Under the pieces are notes generated by a model, which did not search any database, was not told the origin of the DNA, and saw nothing but the letters and a program-made list of their open reading frames with translations. Below are positions 16,418-24,884 of a DNA stretch of 64,000 bases, piece after piece (the first letter of the stretch is position 1; each line of letters begins with the position of its first letter). The stretch is taken from NCBI RefSeq assembly GCF_023101085.1, contig NZ_CP064703.1, positions 2,976,001 to 3,040,000 on the forward strand, written 5' to 3'. Position numbers and translations under genes: made by a program. This stretch comes from Bradyrhizobium sp. 170. Its GTDB lineage: Bacteria > Pseudomonadota > Alphaproteobacteria > Rhizobiales > Xanthobacteraceae.

Positions 16418-16900
16418 CTACGAGATCGCGATGATCTCAAGCTCTTGACCGGATGTACCGGCGACATCCCCGACAGCTTTGCCCATCAGAGACCTTGCCA
16501 CCGGGGACACGAAGGAAATGGAACCGGCCTTGGGGTCCGCTTCGTCCTCTCCCACGATATGATATTTCTGCACGCGCCCATCGTCGCGCCTGAAGGTCAC
16601 CGTGCTCCCAAAGGCGACAGTGTCAGTTGACGTCGGATTGGGGATGACCTGAGCTGTCCGAACTCTCGCCGCAAAGTAGCGCGCATCGCGCAACGGGGTT
16701 GCGGCTTGCCGACGCCGTTCATTCACGTCTTCGATCTTCTGCGCCGTCTCATATGTCTCGCGGGCCTGTTGGAGCTGAAATTCCAGAGCCTTTAATCCCG
16801 CTTCCGTAACGAGGTTCGGATGAGGTGAAACCGGGCGGTCGGGAAGCAAAGTCTCCGACGCAGTTTCGGCACTGTCTTCCTTGGTGAAGGCAACGCTCAA
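16418..16900 (-). CDS. greA: GreA/GreB-type transcription elongation factor
   Basis: A 160-residue Gre factor. The N-terminal coiled coil (residues about 25-75: ALEFQLQQARETYETAQKI, then DVNERRRQAATPLRDARYF) is followed by the C-terminal FKBP-like domain (AFGSTVTFRRDDGRVQKYHI, SPVARSLMGKAVGD). It would bind the RNA polymerase secondary channel and rescue backtracked complexes. No ATG gives the right length. A TTG at 16900 with AAGGAG eight bases upstream gives the usual 158-160 residues, so TTG is the likely start. It is a divergent member and may be a paralogue of the housekeeping greA. It stands alone between intergenic stretches of about 270 bases. Confidence 0.85.
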   Translation of the reverse strand: MSVAFTKEDSAETASETLLPDRPVSPHPNLVTEAGLKALEFQLQQARETYETAQKIEDVNERRRQAATPLRDARYFAARVRTAQVIPNPTSTDTVAFGSTVTFRRDDGRVQKYHIVGEDEADPKAGSISFVSPVARSLMGKAVGDVAGTSGQELEIIAIS

Positions 16901-17169
16901 GCTCAGCACTCCTTTTAAGCGAGATATGCAAAAAGCGATCGGCGACAAGAGCGCGGAATCGTCAAAAGGAACTGCAGCGCAACGCTCAGCGACTTCTGCG
17001 AATCTTATGCCGCGGAGCGAGACGGGCACCATTATACCTCGTTTTGTGCCTTACTCGACAGAAGCCCGGTGGCAGTCCTCTGTTGCAGACAGCCCTACGG
17101 CTTGATGCGTGGTATTCTCCGAGGGGGCGCTCGACCGTCGCATCATGGAGCCGAGCTGCTGCAGCCTTG

Positions 17170-18651
17170 CTACGCCGGCAGTTCCTCGGCATTGGGGTCG
17201 CCCGGTGCCGTCGCCCAGGCGAGTTCGACGAGCGTCACGATTCGCCGACCGGCGCCGTCAAGCTGGCAAACGATGAGGCCCTGCTCCTCGATGTAGGTCA
17301 GCAGACGCCGTGCCCGGCGCAACGAATGTGAGCCATAGGCGCGGGCAATCGCCGCATCGCCCGGGCAGGGCCAGCCCTCCTTCGCGGCGCGGGCGATCAT
17401 CATGAAGACGCCCTGCATATCCTCCGGCAGAAGTGAGGCGCGGACCGAGACATCCTGCCAGGCGTCATCCTCCGCCATGTCGGAGCCGAGTCCGGCGCGG
17501 GCGCGCGTGAGCATGCGACGGAAGTCACCCAGGTCCGGCACGTCCGAACCGAGACCCTCTATTCGGCAGCGGACCACGAACTCCTGATAGAGGACGCCGA
17601 TGGCACGGAATCCCGAATCGGGTTCCGCCATGACGGCGCGCAGAATACGGTCCACGCGCTCACGCCGCTCCGCCAGTTCCTCGGCGCTGAGTGGCTGCTC
17701 CACCGCTTCGGGACGGATTTCCAGCGCCGCTGACTTCGCCGCCATGAGCTGGCCGAGGAGGTCTGGCGGCGACCGGCGCTGGGGCCGGTTATTCTCGGGC
17801 GGCGGCGCTGCCAGGATGATGGCGCGTGCGTCCGGTGTCGCTTCCGGCAGAGGCATCAGGCGCGGGGTCGCGTTGCGCGGCGTGGTCTCCGTCGGACCGA
17901 TGCGCAGCCCCAGCGGACGGCGGGAGAGGGCCGGTCCCAGCGCCATGAATTGCCCGCGTTCCAGATCCCGGAAGGCCTCTGCCTGTCGCCGCTCCATGCC
18001 CAGAAGGTCGGCGGCGCGCGCCATGTCGATGTCCAGGAAGGTTCGGCCCATGAGGAAATTGGACGCCTCGGCCGCGACGTTCTTGGCAAGCTTCGCCAGT
18101 CGCTGGGTGGCGATGATCCCCGCAAGTCCGCGTTTGCGGCCACGGCACATCAGGTTCGTCATGGCGCCGAGCGAGAGTTTGCGCGCCTCGTCCGTAACCT
18201 CGCCGGCGACGGCCGGCGCGAAGAGCTGCGCCTCGTCCACCACCACCAGCATCGGGTACCAGTGGTCGCGGGCGACGTCGAAAAGCCCGCCGAGGAAGGC
18301 GGCGGCGCGCCGCATCTGGTTCTCGGCGTCGAGCCCCTCGAGATTGAGCACTGTGGAGACGCGATGGATGCGCGCTCGCTCGCCGGCGACCTGCAGGCCC
18401 CGCTCGGTATGGTCCTCGGCATCGATCAGGAGGTGGCCGAAACGGTCGGCAAGCGCCACAAAGTCGCCTTCGGGGTCGATGATGGTCTGCTGTACCCAAG
18501 GGGCACTCTGTTCCAGCAGCCGGCGCAACAGATGGGATTTGCCGGAGCCCGAATTGCCCTGCACCAGCAGGCGGGTAGCCAGCAGTTCCTCAAGGTCCAA
18601 AGTCGCCGGGGCGCCTGCCGTCGTGTGTCCCATCTCGATCGCAACGGTCAT
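17170..18651 (-). CDS. HerA-like ATP-binding protein (DUF87-type)
   Basis: A 493-residue ATPase. Walker A is VQGNSGSGKSHLLRRLLEQ, about 35 residues from the start. Walker B is MLVVVDEAQLFAP. GRKRGLAGIIATQRLAKL carries the sensor/arginine region of the HerA/FtsK class. The C-terminal 200 residues contain a winged-helix-like segment (AIARAYGSHSLRRARRLLTY). Related proteins couple ATP hydrolysis to DNA translocation or loading, but no NurA-type nuclease is adjacent. A longer GTG start at 18729 with its own GGAG is possible. It is divergent from the idnO-type SDR. Confidence 0.82.
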   Translation of the reverse strand: MTVAIEMGHTTAGAPATLDLEELLATRLLVQGNSGSGKSHLLRRLLEQSAPWVQQTIIDPEGDFVALADRFGHLLIDAEDHTERGLQVAGERARIHRVSTVLNLEGLDAENQMRRAAAFLGGLFDVARDHWYPMLVVVDEAQLFAPAVAGEVTDEARKLSLGAMTNLMCRGRKRGLAGIIATQRLAKLAKNVAAEASNFLMGRTFLDIDMARAADLLGMERRQAEAFRDLERGQFMALGPALSRRPLGLRIGPTETTPRNATPRLMPLPEATPDARAIILAAPPPENNRPQRRSPPDLLGQLMAAKSAALEIRPEAVEQPLSAEELAERRERVDRILRAVMAEPDSGFRAIGVLYQEFVVRCRIEGLGSDVPDLGDFRRMLTRARAGLGSDMAEDDAWQDVSVRASLLPEDMQGVFMMIARAAKEGWPCPGDAAIARAYGSHSLRRARRLLTYIEEQGLIVCQLDGAGRRIVTLVELAWATAPGDPNAEELPA

Positions 18652-18857
18652 GTCTCGACTCAAAGTCCCCTCAGCGGAGGCGGGCTTAACAACCTGGTCG
18701 CGGCCCGTCGAGCGCCCATGGCCGGCCACTTCGTGTTCTCCACGGCTGCAATTCTTTTACGTCCGTTCCGACCCCTTCCTGCGCCTCGGATTGAACGGTA
18801 TCAAGAAGTCGCTCGGGCGGTGAGTTTTCGCGCTCGAAGCCAGCACGGGATCGTCAC

Positions 18858-19625
18858 ATGGCATTTGAACTTTTCGCACTCACGGGCAAGAGGGCGCTCA
18901 TCACCGGCTCTTCGCAGGGCATTGGCTTCGCGCTCGCGCAAGGCCTTGCCGAACATGGCGCCGAAGTTGTCCTCAACGGCCGCGACGCCGGCAAGCTTGA
19001 TGCGGCCGCGGCGAGACTGGCGGCCGCCGGGCACAAGGTGTCGGTGGCCGGCTTCGACGTCACGCAGGCGCAAGCCGCCAGGGACGGTGTCGAGGCGATC
19101 GAGAAGAACTCCGGCGCGATCGATATCCTGATCAACAACGCCGGCATGCAGTTTCGCTCGCCGCTCGAGGACTTTCCCGTCGAGAAGTGGGAGCAATTGC
19201 TCGCCACCAATATTTCGAGCGCGTTCTATGTCGGCCAGGCCGTCGCGCGTCACATGATCCGGCGCGGCCAAGGCAAGATCATCAACATCGCATCCGTGCA
19301 GAGCGAACTCGCGCGTCCCGGCATCGCCCCCTACACGGCCACCAAGGGGGCCATCAAGAACCTGACCCGCGGCATGTGCACCGATTGGGCGAAGTATGGC
19401 CTCCAGATCAATGCAATCGCGCCGGGTTACTTCAAGACCCCGCTTAACCAGGCGCTGGTCGACAATCCGGAATTTTCGAGCTGGCTCGAAAAGCGGACAC
19501 CGGCGGCTCGCTGGGGTAACGTCGAAGAACTGGTCGGAGCTGCCGTGTTCCTGTCCGGCAAGGCTTCGTCCTTCGTCAACGGACATACGCTCTATGTCGA
19601 TGGCGGGATTACCACCAGTCTCTAG
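18858..19625 (+). CDS. idnO: Gluconate 5-dehydrogenase-type SDR
   Basis: A 255-residue classical SDR. It has TGSSQGIGFALAQGLAEHGA, the INNAGMQFRSPLEDF site, IASVQSELARPGIAPYTATK (Ser, Tyr, Lys), and the ending FVNGHTLYVDGGITTSL. The LARPGIAPYTATKGAIKNL stretch is characteristic of gluconate 5-dehydrogenase (IdnO). It would interconvert 5-ketogluconate and gluconate with NAD(P)H in the cytosol. The next gene, 23 bases on, is an idonate dehydrogenase-type enzyme. Together they would convert idonate to gluconate through 5-ketogluconate. The pairing makes the assignment strong. Confidence 0.88.
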   Translation: MAFELFALTGKRALITGSSQGIGFALAQGLAEHGAEVVLNGRDAGKLDAAAARLAAAGHKVSVAGFDVTQAQAARDGVEAIEKNSGAIDILINNAGMQFRSPLEDFPVEKWEQLLATNISSAFYVGQAVARHMIRRGQGKIINIASVQSELARPGIAPYTATKGAIKNLTRGMCTDWAKYGLQINAIAPGYFKTPLNQALVDNPEFSSWLEKRTPAARWGNVEELVGAAVFLSGKASSFVNGHTLYVDGGITTSL

Positions 19626-19648
19626 GTTTGTGCCGCTGGAGTGCAACA

Positions 19649-20680
19649 ATGAAAGCCGTCGTCATTCATGCGGCCCGCGATCTGCGGGTCGAGGAACGAG
19701 AGCCCGAAGCAGCCGGTAGCGGACAGGTCGAGATCGCCGTCGAGGCCGGCGGCATCTGCGGATCGGATCTGCATTATTTCAACCATGGCGGTTTCGGCAC
19801 GGTGCGGGTGCGCGAGCCGATGATCCTCGGTCACGAGGTCGCCGGCACCATCAAGGCGCTGGGTACGTCGGTATTGGGGCTCGCGATCGGCGACCGCGTC
19901 GCGGTGTCCCCCAGCCGCCCCTGCAACGCTTGCGACTATTGCTTGAAGGGCCAGCAGAACCAGTGCCTTAACATGCGCTTCTATGGCAGCGCGATGCCGA
20001 TGCCGCACATTCAGGGCGCATTTCGTCAGCGTCTCGTTGCCGAAGCCTGGCAATGCCACAAGGTCGCCGACGGTGTCTCGATCAACGAGGCGGCCTTTGC
20101 CGAACCATTCGCGGTCGTCCTGCATGCCGTCAACCGTGCCGGATCGTTGCTCGGCAAACGGGTTCTCGTGACGGGGTGCGGTCCGATCGGCGCGTTGGCG
20201 ATCATGGCGGCGCGGCTCCACGGTGCTCGGGAAATCGTCGCGACCGACGTCGTGGCTGCGGTTCTGGAGAAGGCGCTGCAGCTCGGCGCCGATCGAACCA
20301 TCAATGTCGCCAGCGATCCCGATCAGCTCGGCGCCTATTCGGCCAACAAGGGCTATTTCGATGTCCAGTTCGAAGCGTCCGGAAACGAACGGGCCGTTCG
20401 CTCGGGGCTCGAAGTGCTGAAGCCGCGCGGCATTCTGATTCAGCTCGGCCTCGGCGGCGATGTTTCGATCCCGCAGAATATGGTGGTGGCCAAGGAGATC
20501 GAAATGCGCGGGACCTTCCGCTTCCACGAGGAGTTCGGCCTGGCGGTCGACCTCATCAACCAGAGGAGAGTGGATCTGAGCCCGCTGCTGACCGGCGTCT
20601 TTGGACTGGAGGAGGCGATCCACGCCTTCGAGATCGCGGGAGATCGCAGCCGATCCATGAAGGTTCAGCTCAGTTTCTGA
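19649..20680 (+). CDS. idnD: L-idonate 5-dehydrogenase-type zinc MDR
   Basis: A 343-residue zinc alcohol dehydrogenase family enzyme. The catalytic-zinc Cys is in GGICGSDLHYF, with GHEVAG following. The structural-zinc Cys set is in RPCNACDYCLKGQQNQC. The Rossmann motif is TGCGPIGALAIMAARLHGA. GICGSDLHYFNHGGFG is the hallmark of idonate/sorbitol-type dehydrogenases. It oxidises L-idonate to 5-ketogluconate. GGAG eight bases before the ATG at 19649 decides the start over an upstream in-frame codon. It probably shares a transcript with idnO and converges on the LysR gene. Confidence 0.87.
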   Translation: MKAVVIHAARDLRVEEREPEAAGSGQVEIAVEAGGICGSDLHYFNHGGFGTVRVREPMILGHEVAGTIKALGTSVLGLAIGDRVAVSPSRPCNACDYCLKGQQNQCLNMRFYGSAMPMPHIQGAFRQRLVAEAWQCHKVADGVSINEAAFAEPFAVVLHAVNRAGSLLGKRVLVTGCGPIGALAIMAARLHGAREIVATDVVAAVLEKALQLGADRTINVASDPDQLGAYSANKGYFDVQFEASGNERAVRSGLEVLKPRGILIQLGLGGDVSIPQNMVVAKEIEMRGTFRFHEEFGLAVDLINQRRVDLSPLLTGVFGLEEAIHAFEIAGDRSRSMKVQLSF

Positions 20681-20684
20681 AGTT

Positions 20685-20702
20685 GCATGTAATTCTACAT
20701 GC
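20685..20702. terminator. Small hairpin between convergent genes
   Basis: GCATGTA-ATTC-TACATGC forms a perfect 7-base stem in the 73-base gap between idnD and the convergent LysR gene. No T-run follows on either strand, so termination is only a possibility. Confidence 0.35.
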
Positions 20703-20753
20703 CTTGAAAGGCGGCAACGTTATCGCGTATCCGACGCGTTACCGTCCGCCGAA

Positions 20754-21668
20754 TCATCTGCCGGCGACCAAGTGGCCCGAATTCCGTTTCTGCCTGAGGA
20801 AACGACGCGCCAGCTTGATGAAATTCTGCACCACCATCGACGTCTCGTCTTTTCTGAAGACGAGAAACACGTCGGCGGATGGTGGCGAGGGCCTGATGGG
20901 TCTGAACACGATCTCGTCGGTCGTGAAGCGGGCTATTGATTGCGGAACCAGTGCCACTCCGAAACCCGCTGCGATCAGACTGGGCACCGACTGCGCATCG
21001 ACGACCTGCTGGGAGACCCGCGGCAGGAAGCCGGCGTCGATGCAGCATTTCTGTATGTAGCGCGCAAACTGGGAGCTCTCCGGCTGCAGGACGATGTGGT
21101 CCTCCGACGCAAGGTCGCCGAGGGCGATGCGCTTACGCCGGGCAAGCGGATGGGCTTTTGGCATGGCCACCACGACCTCTTCCGGCCACGCGAGTTCGCT
21201 GCTCAAAGCGTCCTCGGTGGGAATGCTTCGATTCAGGCTGATGTTTGTCGTTCGGTTGAGAAGGGCTGCGATCTGCAAGGCCGGTGCCTGTTCATGCACC
21301 GTCATTTTCACCGCAGGCGCATCCTTCCGGTATGCAGCCAGCAAATCGGCCAGGCGCCCACGCAGGATGGAGCCTGTCGCTCCGATATCGAGAGTGCCGA
21401 CCAGGCCGGCGCCAATCGAGCGCACCTCGTCTTCCGCCAGTTTGATCTGCTGCTGAATGGCGCGGGCGCGCGCGAGCAGCGCTTCGCCGGCCTGCGTCAA
21501 CTCGACCCTGCGACTGGTTCTATAGAGAAGCTGCGTCCCTAGCGCAGCTTCGAGTGCCTGGATCTGCTGGCTCAGTGGGGGTTGGGAAAGATTCAGCCGC
21601 CGCGCCGCGACAGTGAAGCTGCACTCCTCGGCCACGGCGATGAAATATCTGATCTGCCGGAGATCCAT
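20754..21668 (-). CDS. LysR family transcriptional regulator
   Basis: A 304-residue LysR regulator. The N-terminal winged helix is intact (MDLRQIRYFIAVAEECSF, ARRLNLSQPPLSQQIQALE, LLYRTSRRVELTQAG). The C-terminal effector domain of about 210 residues (GLVGTLDIGATGSILRG onward) is complete. AGGA lies eight bases before the ATG. It is divergent from the DctA-type carrier gene across a 280-base gap, so it most likely controls that carrier and the allA and allE genes behind it. The inducer might be a ureide or glyoxylate, but this is inference. It converges on idnD and probably has no link to it. Confidence 0.9.
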   Translation of the reverse strand: MDLRQIRYFIAVAEECSFTVAARRLNLSQPPLSQQIQALEAALGTQLLYRTSRRVELTQAGEALLARARAIQQQIKLAEDEVRSIGAGLVGTLDIGATGSILRGRLADLLAAYRKDAPAVKMTVHEQAPALQIAALLNRTTNISLNRSIPTEDALSSELAWPEEVVVAMPKAHPLARRKRIALGDLASEDHIVLQPESSQFARYIQKCCIDAGFLPRVSQQVVDAQSVPSLIAAGFGVALVPQSIARFTTDEIVFRPIRPSPPSADVFLVFRKDETSMVVQNFIKLARRFLRQKRNSGHLVAGR

Positions 21669-21947
21669 AGCGATATCCTATTGATCGTTTCGTTCTATAT
21701 ATTGGACACTTGGTCCGGCATGGTCAACGAATGATGGGAAGTGCTGCTTCGGTCGCCGGGTCGGGAGGCGAAGTGCCGTGTCGCGAATCGGGGCGAGCAG
21801 GCGGGTCAGCGCGGCCGGGCAACAGCCCGGTGGCGCGAGCAACCGGTTTCGAAGCGACGTCGACGTCGCCGTCAAAAACAATAGCGGCATCGGCCGTGAG
21901 CTGACCAAGCCGCATTGAATGGAAACGCCAACCAAGCGGGGAAAGCC

Positions 21948-23282
21948 GTGCCAAACATACTCAAGTCACTCTTCTTCCAGGTCGCCATTGCGCTCGGACT
22001 GGGTATTGCACTCGGCATGGCCTACCCGGATGTCGCCCTTCAGATGAAACCGCTGGGCGACGGCTTCATCAAGCTCATCAAGATGCTTGTTCCGGTGATC
22101 GTGTTCTGTGTCGTCGTGCACGGGATCGCCGCTGCGGGGGATCTGTCGAAGGTTGGACGGGTCGGGGTGCGCGCGCTCATATACTTCGAGGTCATAACGA
22201 CGATTGCCTTGGTGCTCGGCATTGCGCTCGCCTATTGCTTCGAGCCCGGCGTTGGAATGAACATCGATCCGAAGACGCTGGATGCAAAGGCGCTGAGCGG
22301 CTTCAGTCAGACGGCAGCCCAGGTTGCCGGCGGCGGCGTCTCGGAATTCCTCATGAAGCTCATTCCTTCGACCGTGGTCGGAGCGTTCACGACCGGTGAC
22401 ATCCTGCAGGTATTGATCGTCTCGATCATGTTTGGCTGCGCCGTCTCCCTGTGCGGCGAGCGGGCCAGGCCGGTGGCGGATTTCATCGGACGCGTGAGCG
22501 ACATCGTCTTCAAGATGATGAATTTCGTCGTCAGGCTGGCGCCGCTCGGCGTCTTTGGGGCGATTGCATTTACCGTCGGCAAATACGGCATCGGCTCGCT
22601 CAAGCAACTCGGCGGTCTCGTCGCACTGTTCTATCTGGCCGTGGCCGTCTTTGTCGTCGTGGTGCTGGGCGCGGTCATGCGTTTTTCCGGCTTCAGCCTG
22701 TTCAAGCTGCTGCGCTACTTCCGCGAGGAGCTGACGATTGTTCTTGGCACGGCTGCCGGAGACAGCGTGCTGCCACAGACCATGCGGAAGCTCGAGCTGC
22801 TCGGCATCAAGCCGTCGACCGTTGGGCTGGTCATTCCGACCGGATACTCGTTCAATCTCGATGCGTTCTCGATCTATCTGACGCTGGCCGCGGTATTCAT
22901 TGCCCAGGCCACCAACACGCCGCTGGCGACGGGCGATCTTCTGGCCATTCTCGGCATTGCGCTCCTGACCTCGAAAGGTGCTCACGGAGTCCCGGGCTCG
23001 GCCATCGTTGTCCTTGCGGCGACACTCGCGGCGATTCCGGCCATTCCCGCCATCGGGTTGGTGCTGCTGTTGTCGGTGGACTGGTTCATCGGTATCGCGC
23101 GCGCGCTGGGCAACTATGTCGGAAACTGCGTTGCCACGGTTGCCGTTGCCTCATGGGAAGGCGACATCGATCGGGAAAAAGCGCATCGTGTCCTGAACGG
23201 CGAGGCCGCTGCCATCGATATCGACATATCGGTCGATCCCGTCGGTATCGATGTATCCGGCGCGCAGCTTCAGACGTCCTGA
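21948..23282 (+). CDS. DctA-type dicarboxylate/amino acid:cation symporter
   Basis: A 444-residue membrane carrier of the DAACS family with eight or more hydrophobic segments. It shows LKSLFFQVAIALGLGIALG at the N-terminus, the VIPTGYSFNLDAFSIYLTLA substrate loop (family signature GYSFNLDGT-like), and SKGAHGVPGSAIVVLAATL near the end. It imports C4-dicarboxylates or related acids with cations. No ATG gives the right length: GTG at 21948 behind a GGGGAAA site matches the family start, and a TTG at 21915 would add eleven residues. It heads a run with allA and allE, so its substrate may be a ureide-derived acid such as ureidoglycolate, glyoxylate or allantoate. That is inference. Confidence 0.87.
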   Translation: MPNILKSLFFQVAIALGLGIALGMAYPDVALQMKPLGDGFIKLIKMLVPVIVFCVVVHGIAAAGDLSKVGRVGVRALIYFEVITTIALVLGIALAYCFEPGVGMNIDPKTLDAKALSGFSQTAAQVAGGGVSEFLMKLIPSTVVGAFTTGDILQVLIVSIMFGCAVSLCGERARPVADFIGRVSDIVFKMMNFVVRLAPLGVFGAIAFTVGKYGIGSLKQLGGLVALFYLAVAVFVVVVLGAVMRFSGFSLFKLLRYFREELTIVLGTAAGDSVLPQTMRKLELLGIKPSTVGLVIPTGYSFNLDAFSIYLTLAAVFIAQATNTPLATGDLLAILGIALLTSKGAHGVPGSAIVVLAATLAAIPAIPAIGLVLLLSVDWFIGIARALGNYVGNCVATVAVASWEGDIDREKAHRVLNGEAAAIDIDISVDPVGIDVSGAQLQTS

Positions 23283-23297
23283 GACCATGCATCAGTG

Positions 23298-23323
23298 GGT
23301 CCGGCACCGGTCAGTGTCGGACC
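23298..23323 (+). other. Intercistronic hairpin between carrier and allA
   Basis: GGTCCGGCAC and GTGTCGGACC pair (one G-T pair) around the loop CGGTCA, 15 bases after the carrier stop. There is no T-run. It may stabilise or partly terminate the carrier message within the operon. Confidence 0.5.
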
Positions 23324-23373
23324 AAATCGTCGATGATCCCGTTCTCGGATTTGCGACGGATGGGAGTTGAGCG

Positions 23374-23910
23374 ATGTTAGCGCTTTCGATTTCGCCTTTG
23401 ACGAAGGCGGGGTTTGCGCCATTCGGCGAGGTGGTCGAGACCGCAGACGTGAAGCCGAAGTTGATCAATGAAGGCTTTGCGGAGCGTTTTGACGACCTGG
23501 CCGGCATTGACGTCGCCACGGAAGGTGGAGAGGTCAACGTCAGTCTGTTCATGGGCTCGGCAAGGCCAGCTCCGCTCGTCATCAAGCTCATGGAGCGCCA
23601 CCCGCTGGGCAGCCAATTGTTCATGCCGTTGAGCGGAGCGCGATGGCTGGTGGTCGTGTGCACCGATCCGGACATCCCTTCAAGCTACCGGGCATTTGCC
23701 GCGTCGGGACGACAGGGCGTGAACTACGCGAGAAACTGCTGGCACCATCCGCTGCTCGTTGTCGGGGACGCCAGTCCGTTCCTTGTGATCGACCGAAAGG
23801 GCACGGGCGGCAACCTCGAGGAAAGGTGGCTTGAAGCGGCAAATTGGCTGCATGTCGCGTCATATGGTGCGGCAGAAGCGAACCCGGACATCACGGCGAA
23901 GCAGGGTTAG
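23374..23910 (+). CDS. allA: Ureidoglycolate lyase
   Basis: A 178-residue AllA family protein. MERHPLGSQLFMPLSG and GRQGVNYARNCWHHPLLVVG are the conserved active-site blocks, and LVIDRKGTGGNLEE closes the core. It cleaves ureidoglycolate to glyoxylate and urea, the last step of one purine/allantoin route, in the cytosol. Length fits the family. GGGAG lies before the ATG. It sits between the DctA-type carrier and the ureidoglycine aminohydrolase. Urea made here could be handled by urease encoded outside the window. Confidence 0.9.
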   Translation: MLALSISPLTKAGFAPFGEVVETADVKPKLINEGFAERFDDLAGIDVATEGGEVNVSLFMGSARPAPLVIKLMERHPLGSQLFMPLSGARWLVVVCTDPDIPSSYRAFAASGRQGVNYARNCWHHPLLVVGDASPFLVIDRKGTGGNLEERWLEAANWLHVASYGAAEANPDITAKQG

Positions 23911-23957
23911 CGGCCCGGCGATCACCAGCAACAATCATCTCCAAGAGGTCATAAGGA

Positions 23958-24818
23958 ATGTCATCTCGAACCTATCACGTGCCGCCGGGAGGGCATCCGG
24001 CCCAGACCGAGCTCCTGACCGGCCGGGCGGTCTTCACGGATGCGTATGCGGTGATACCAAAGGGCGTGATCCGCGACATCGTGACCAGTTATCTTCCGCA
24101 CTGGGACAAGACGCGCGTTTGGGTGCTGGCTCGACCGCTGTCCGGCTTTGCCGAAACATTCTCGCACTACCTCATCGACGTGGCGCCGGGCGGAGGAAGT
24201 GAATCGCCGGAACCCGATGCGGGAGCGGAGGGTGCGCTGTTCGTCGTCGGGGGAGAGCTGTCCCTGAGGCTTGCCGGAACCGAACATTTGCTGCGGCCCG
24301 GCGGCTTTGCCTACCTGCCTCCCGGGAGTTCCTGGAGCGTGCAGAACCGCGGCTCCGGTTCAGTGCATTTTCATTGGATCCGGAAGCTGTATCAGCGTGT
24401 GCCTGATATCGCGGTGCCCGATGCCTTTGTCACCAACGAAAACGCCATTGCGCCGACGCCGATGCCTCACACGGACGGCAGGTGGGCAACGACGCGTTTC
24501 GTCGATCCATCCGATATCAGACATGACATGCACATTACGATCGTGACTTTCGAACCTGGTGCGTCGATCCCGTTCGCAGAGACCCATGTGATGGAACACG
24601 GCCTCTATGTTCTGGAAGGCAAGGCCGTCTACCGGCTCAACCAGGATTGGGTTGAGGTCGAAGCCGGAGATTATATGTGGCTCCGCGCCTTTTGCCCTCA
24701 GGCCTGCTACGCCGGCGGCCCGGAACGCTTCCGCTACCTGCTGTATAAAGACGTGAACCGGCACATGGATCTGCGCGCCCTGAGATCGCCGGCGGGCTCT
24801 GAAGCCAGGCTGGTCTGA
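23958..24818 (+). CDS. allE: (S)-ureidoglycine aminohydrolase
   Basis: A 286-residue double-cupin protein. The N-terminal cupin covers residues about 45-145 (GALFVVGGELSLRL, LRPGGFAYLPPG). The C-terminal cupin, about 180-275, holds the metal ligands in ETHVMEHGLYVLEG (Glu, His, His) and Gln in PQACYAGG. These match the Mn-binding set of UGlyAH enzymes. It releases ammonia from (S)-ureidoglycine to give ureidoglycolate, which is the substrate of AllA encoded just upstream. The gap of 47 bases suggests one operon. The phrase PKGVIRDIVTSYLPHWDKTR near the N-terminus is also typical of the family. Confidence 0.9.
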   Translation: MSSRTYHVPPGGHPAQTELLTGRAVFTDAYAVIPKGVIRDIVTSYLPHWDKTRVWVLARPLSGFAETFSHYLIDVAPGGGSESPEPDAGAEGALFVVGGELSLRLAGTEHLLRPGGFAYLPPGSSWSVQNRGSGSVHFHWIRKLYQRVPDIAVPDAFVTNENAIAPTPMPHTDGRWATTRFVDPSDIRHDMHITIVTFEPGASIPFAETHVMEHGLYVLEGKAVYRLNQDWVEVEAGDYMWLRAFCPQACYAGGPERFRYLLYKDVNRHMDLRALRSPAGSEARLV

Positions 24819-24832
24819 TGCAATGCCTGACG

Positions 24833-24872
24833 CCTCGCCAAGCTGACTTGGCTTGCCTGCCGCGGGGCGAGG
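24833..24872. terminator. Nested inverted repeats between convergent genes
   Basis: CCTCGCC (24833-24839) can pair with GGCGAGG (24866-24872). Inside this lies CCAAG-CTGA-CTTGG (24838-24851). The region separates allE from the convergent response regulator, with 67 bases between stops. No clear T-run is present; a bidirectional terminator is likely but unproven. Confidence 0.45.
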
Positions 24873-24884
24873 AAGAATGTCGCA

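Noticed and set aside
17600..18823. A 407-codon plus-strand frame opposite the HerA-like ATPase.
   Set aside because: The minus strand carries intact Walker A and B motifs. The plus frame is Ser/Arg-rich shadow sequence typical of GC-rich DNA.
21966..22985. A 339-codon minus-strand frame opposite the DctA-type carrier.
   Set aside because: The product is a charged Gln/Asp/Arg string that mirrors hydrophobic codons; the carrier has clear family motifs.
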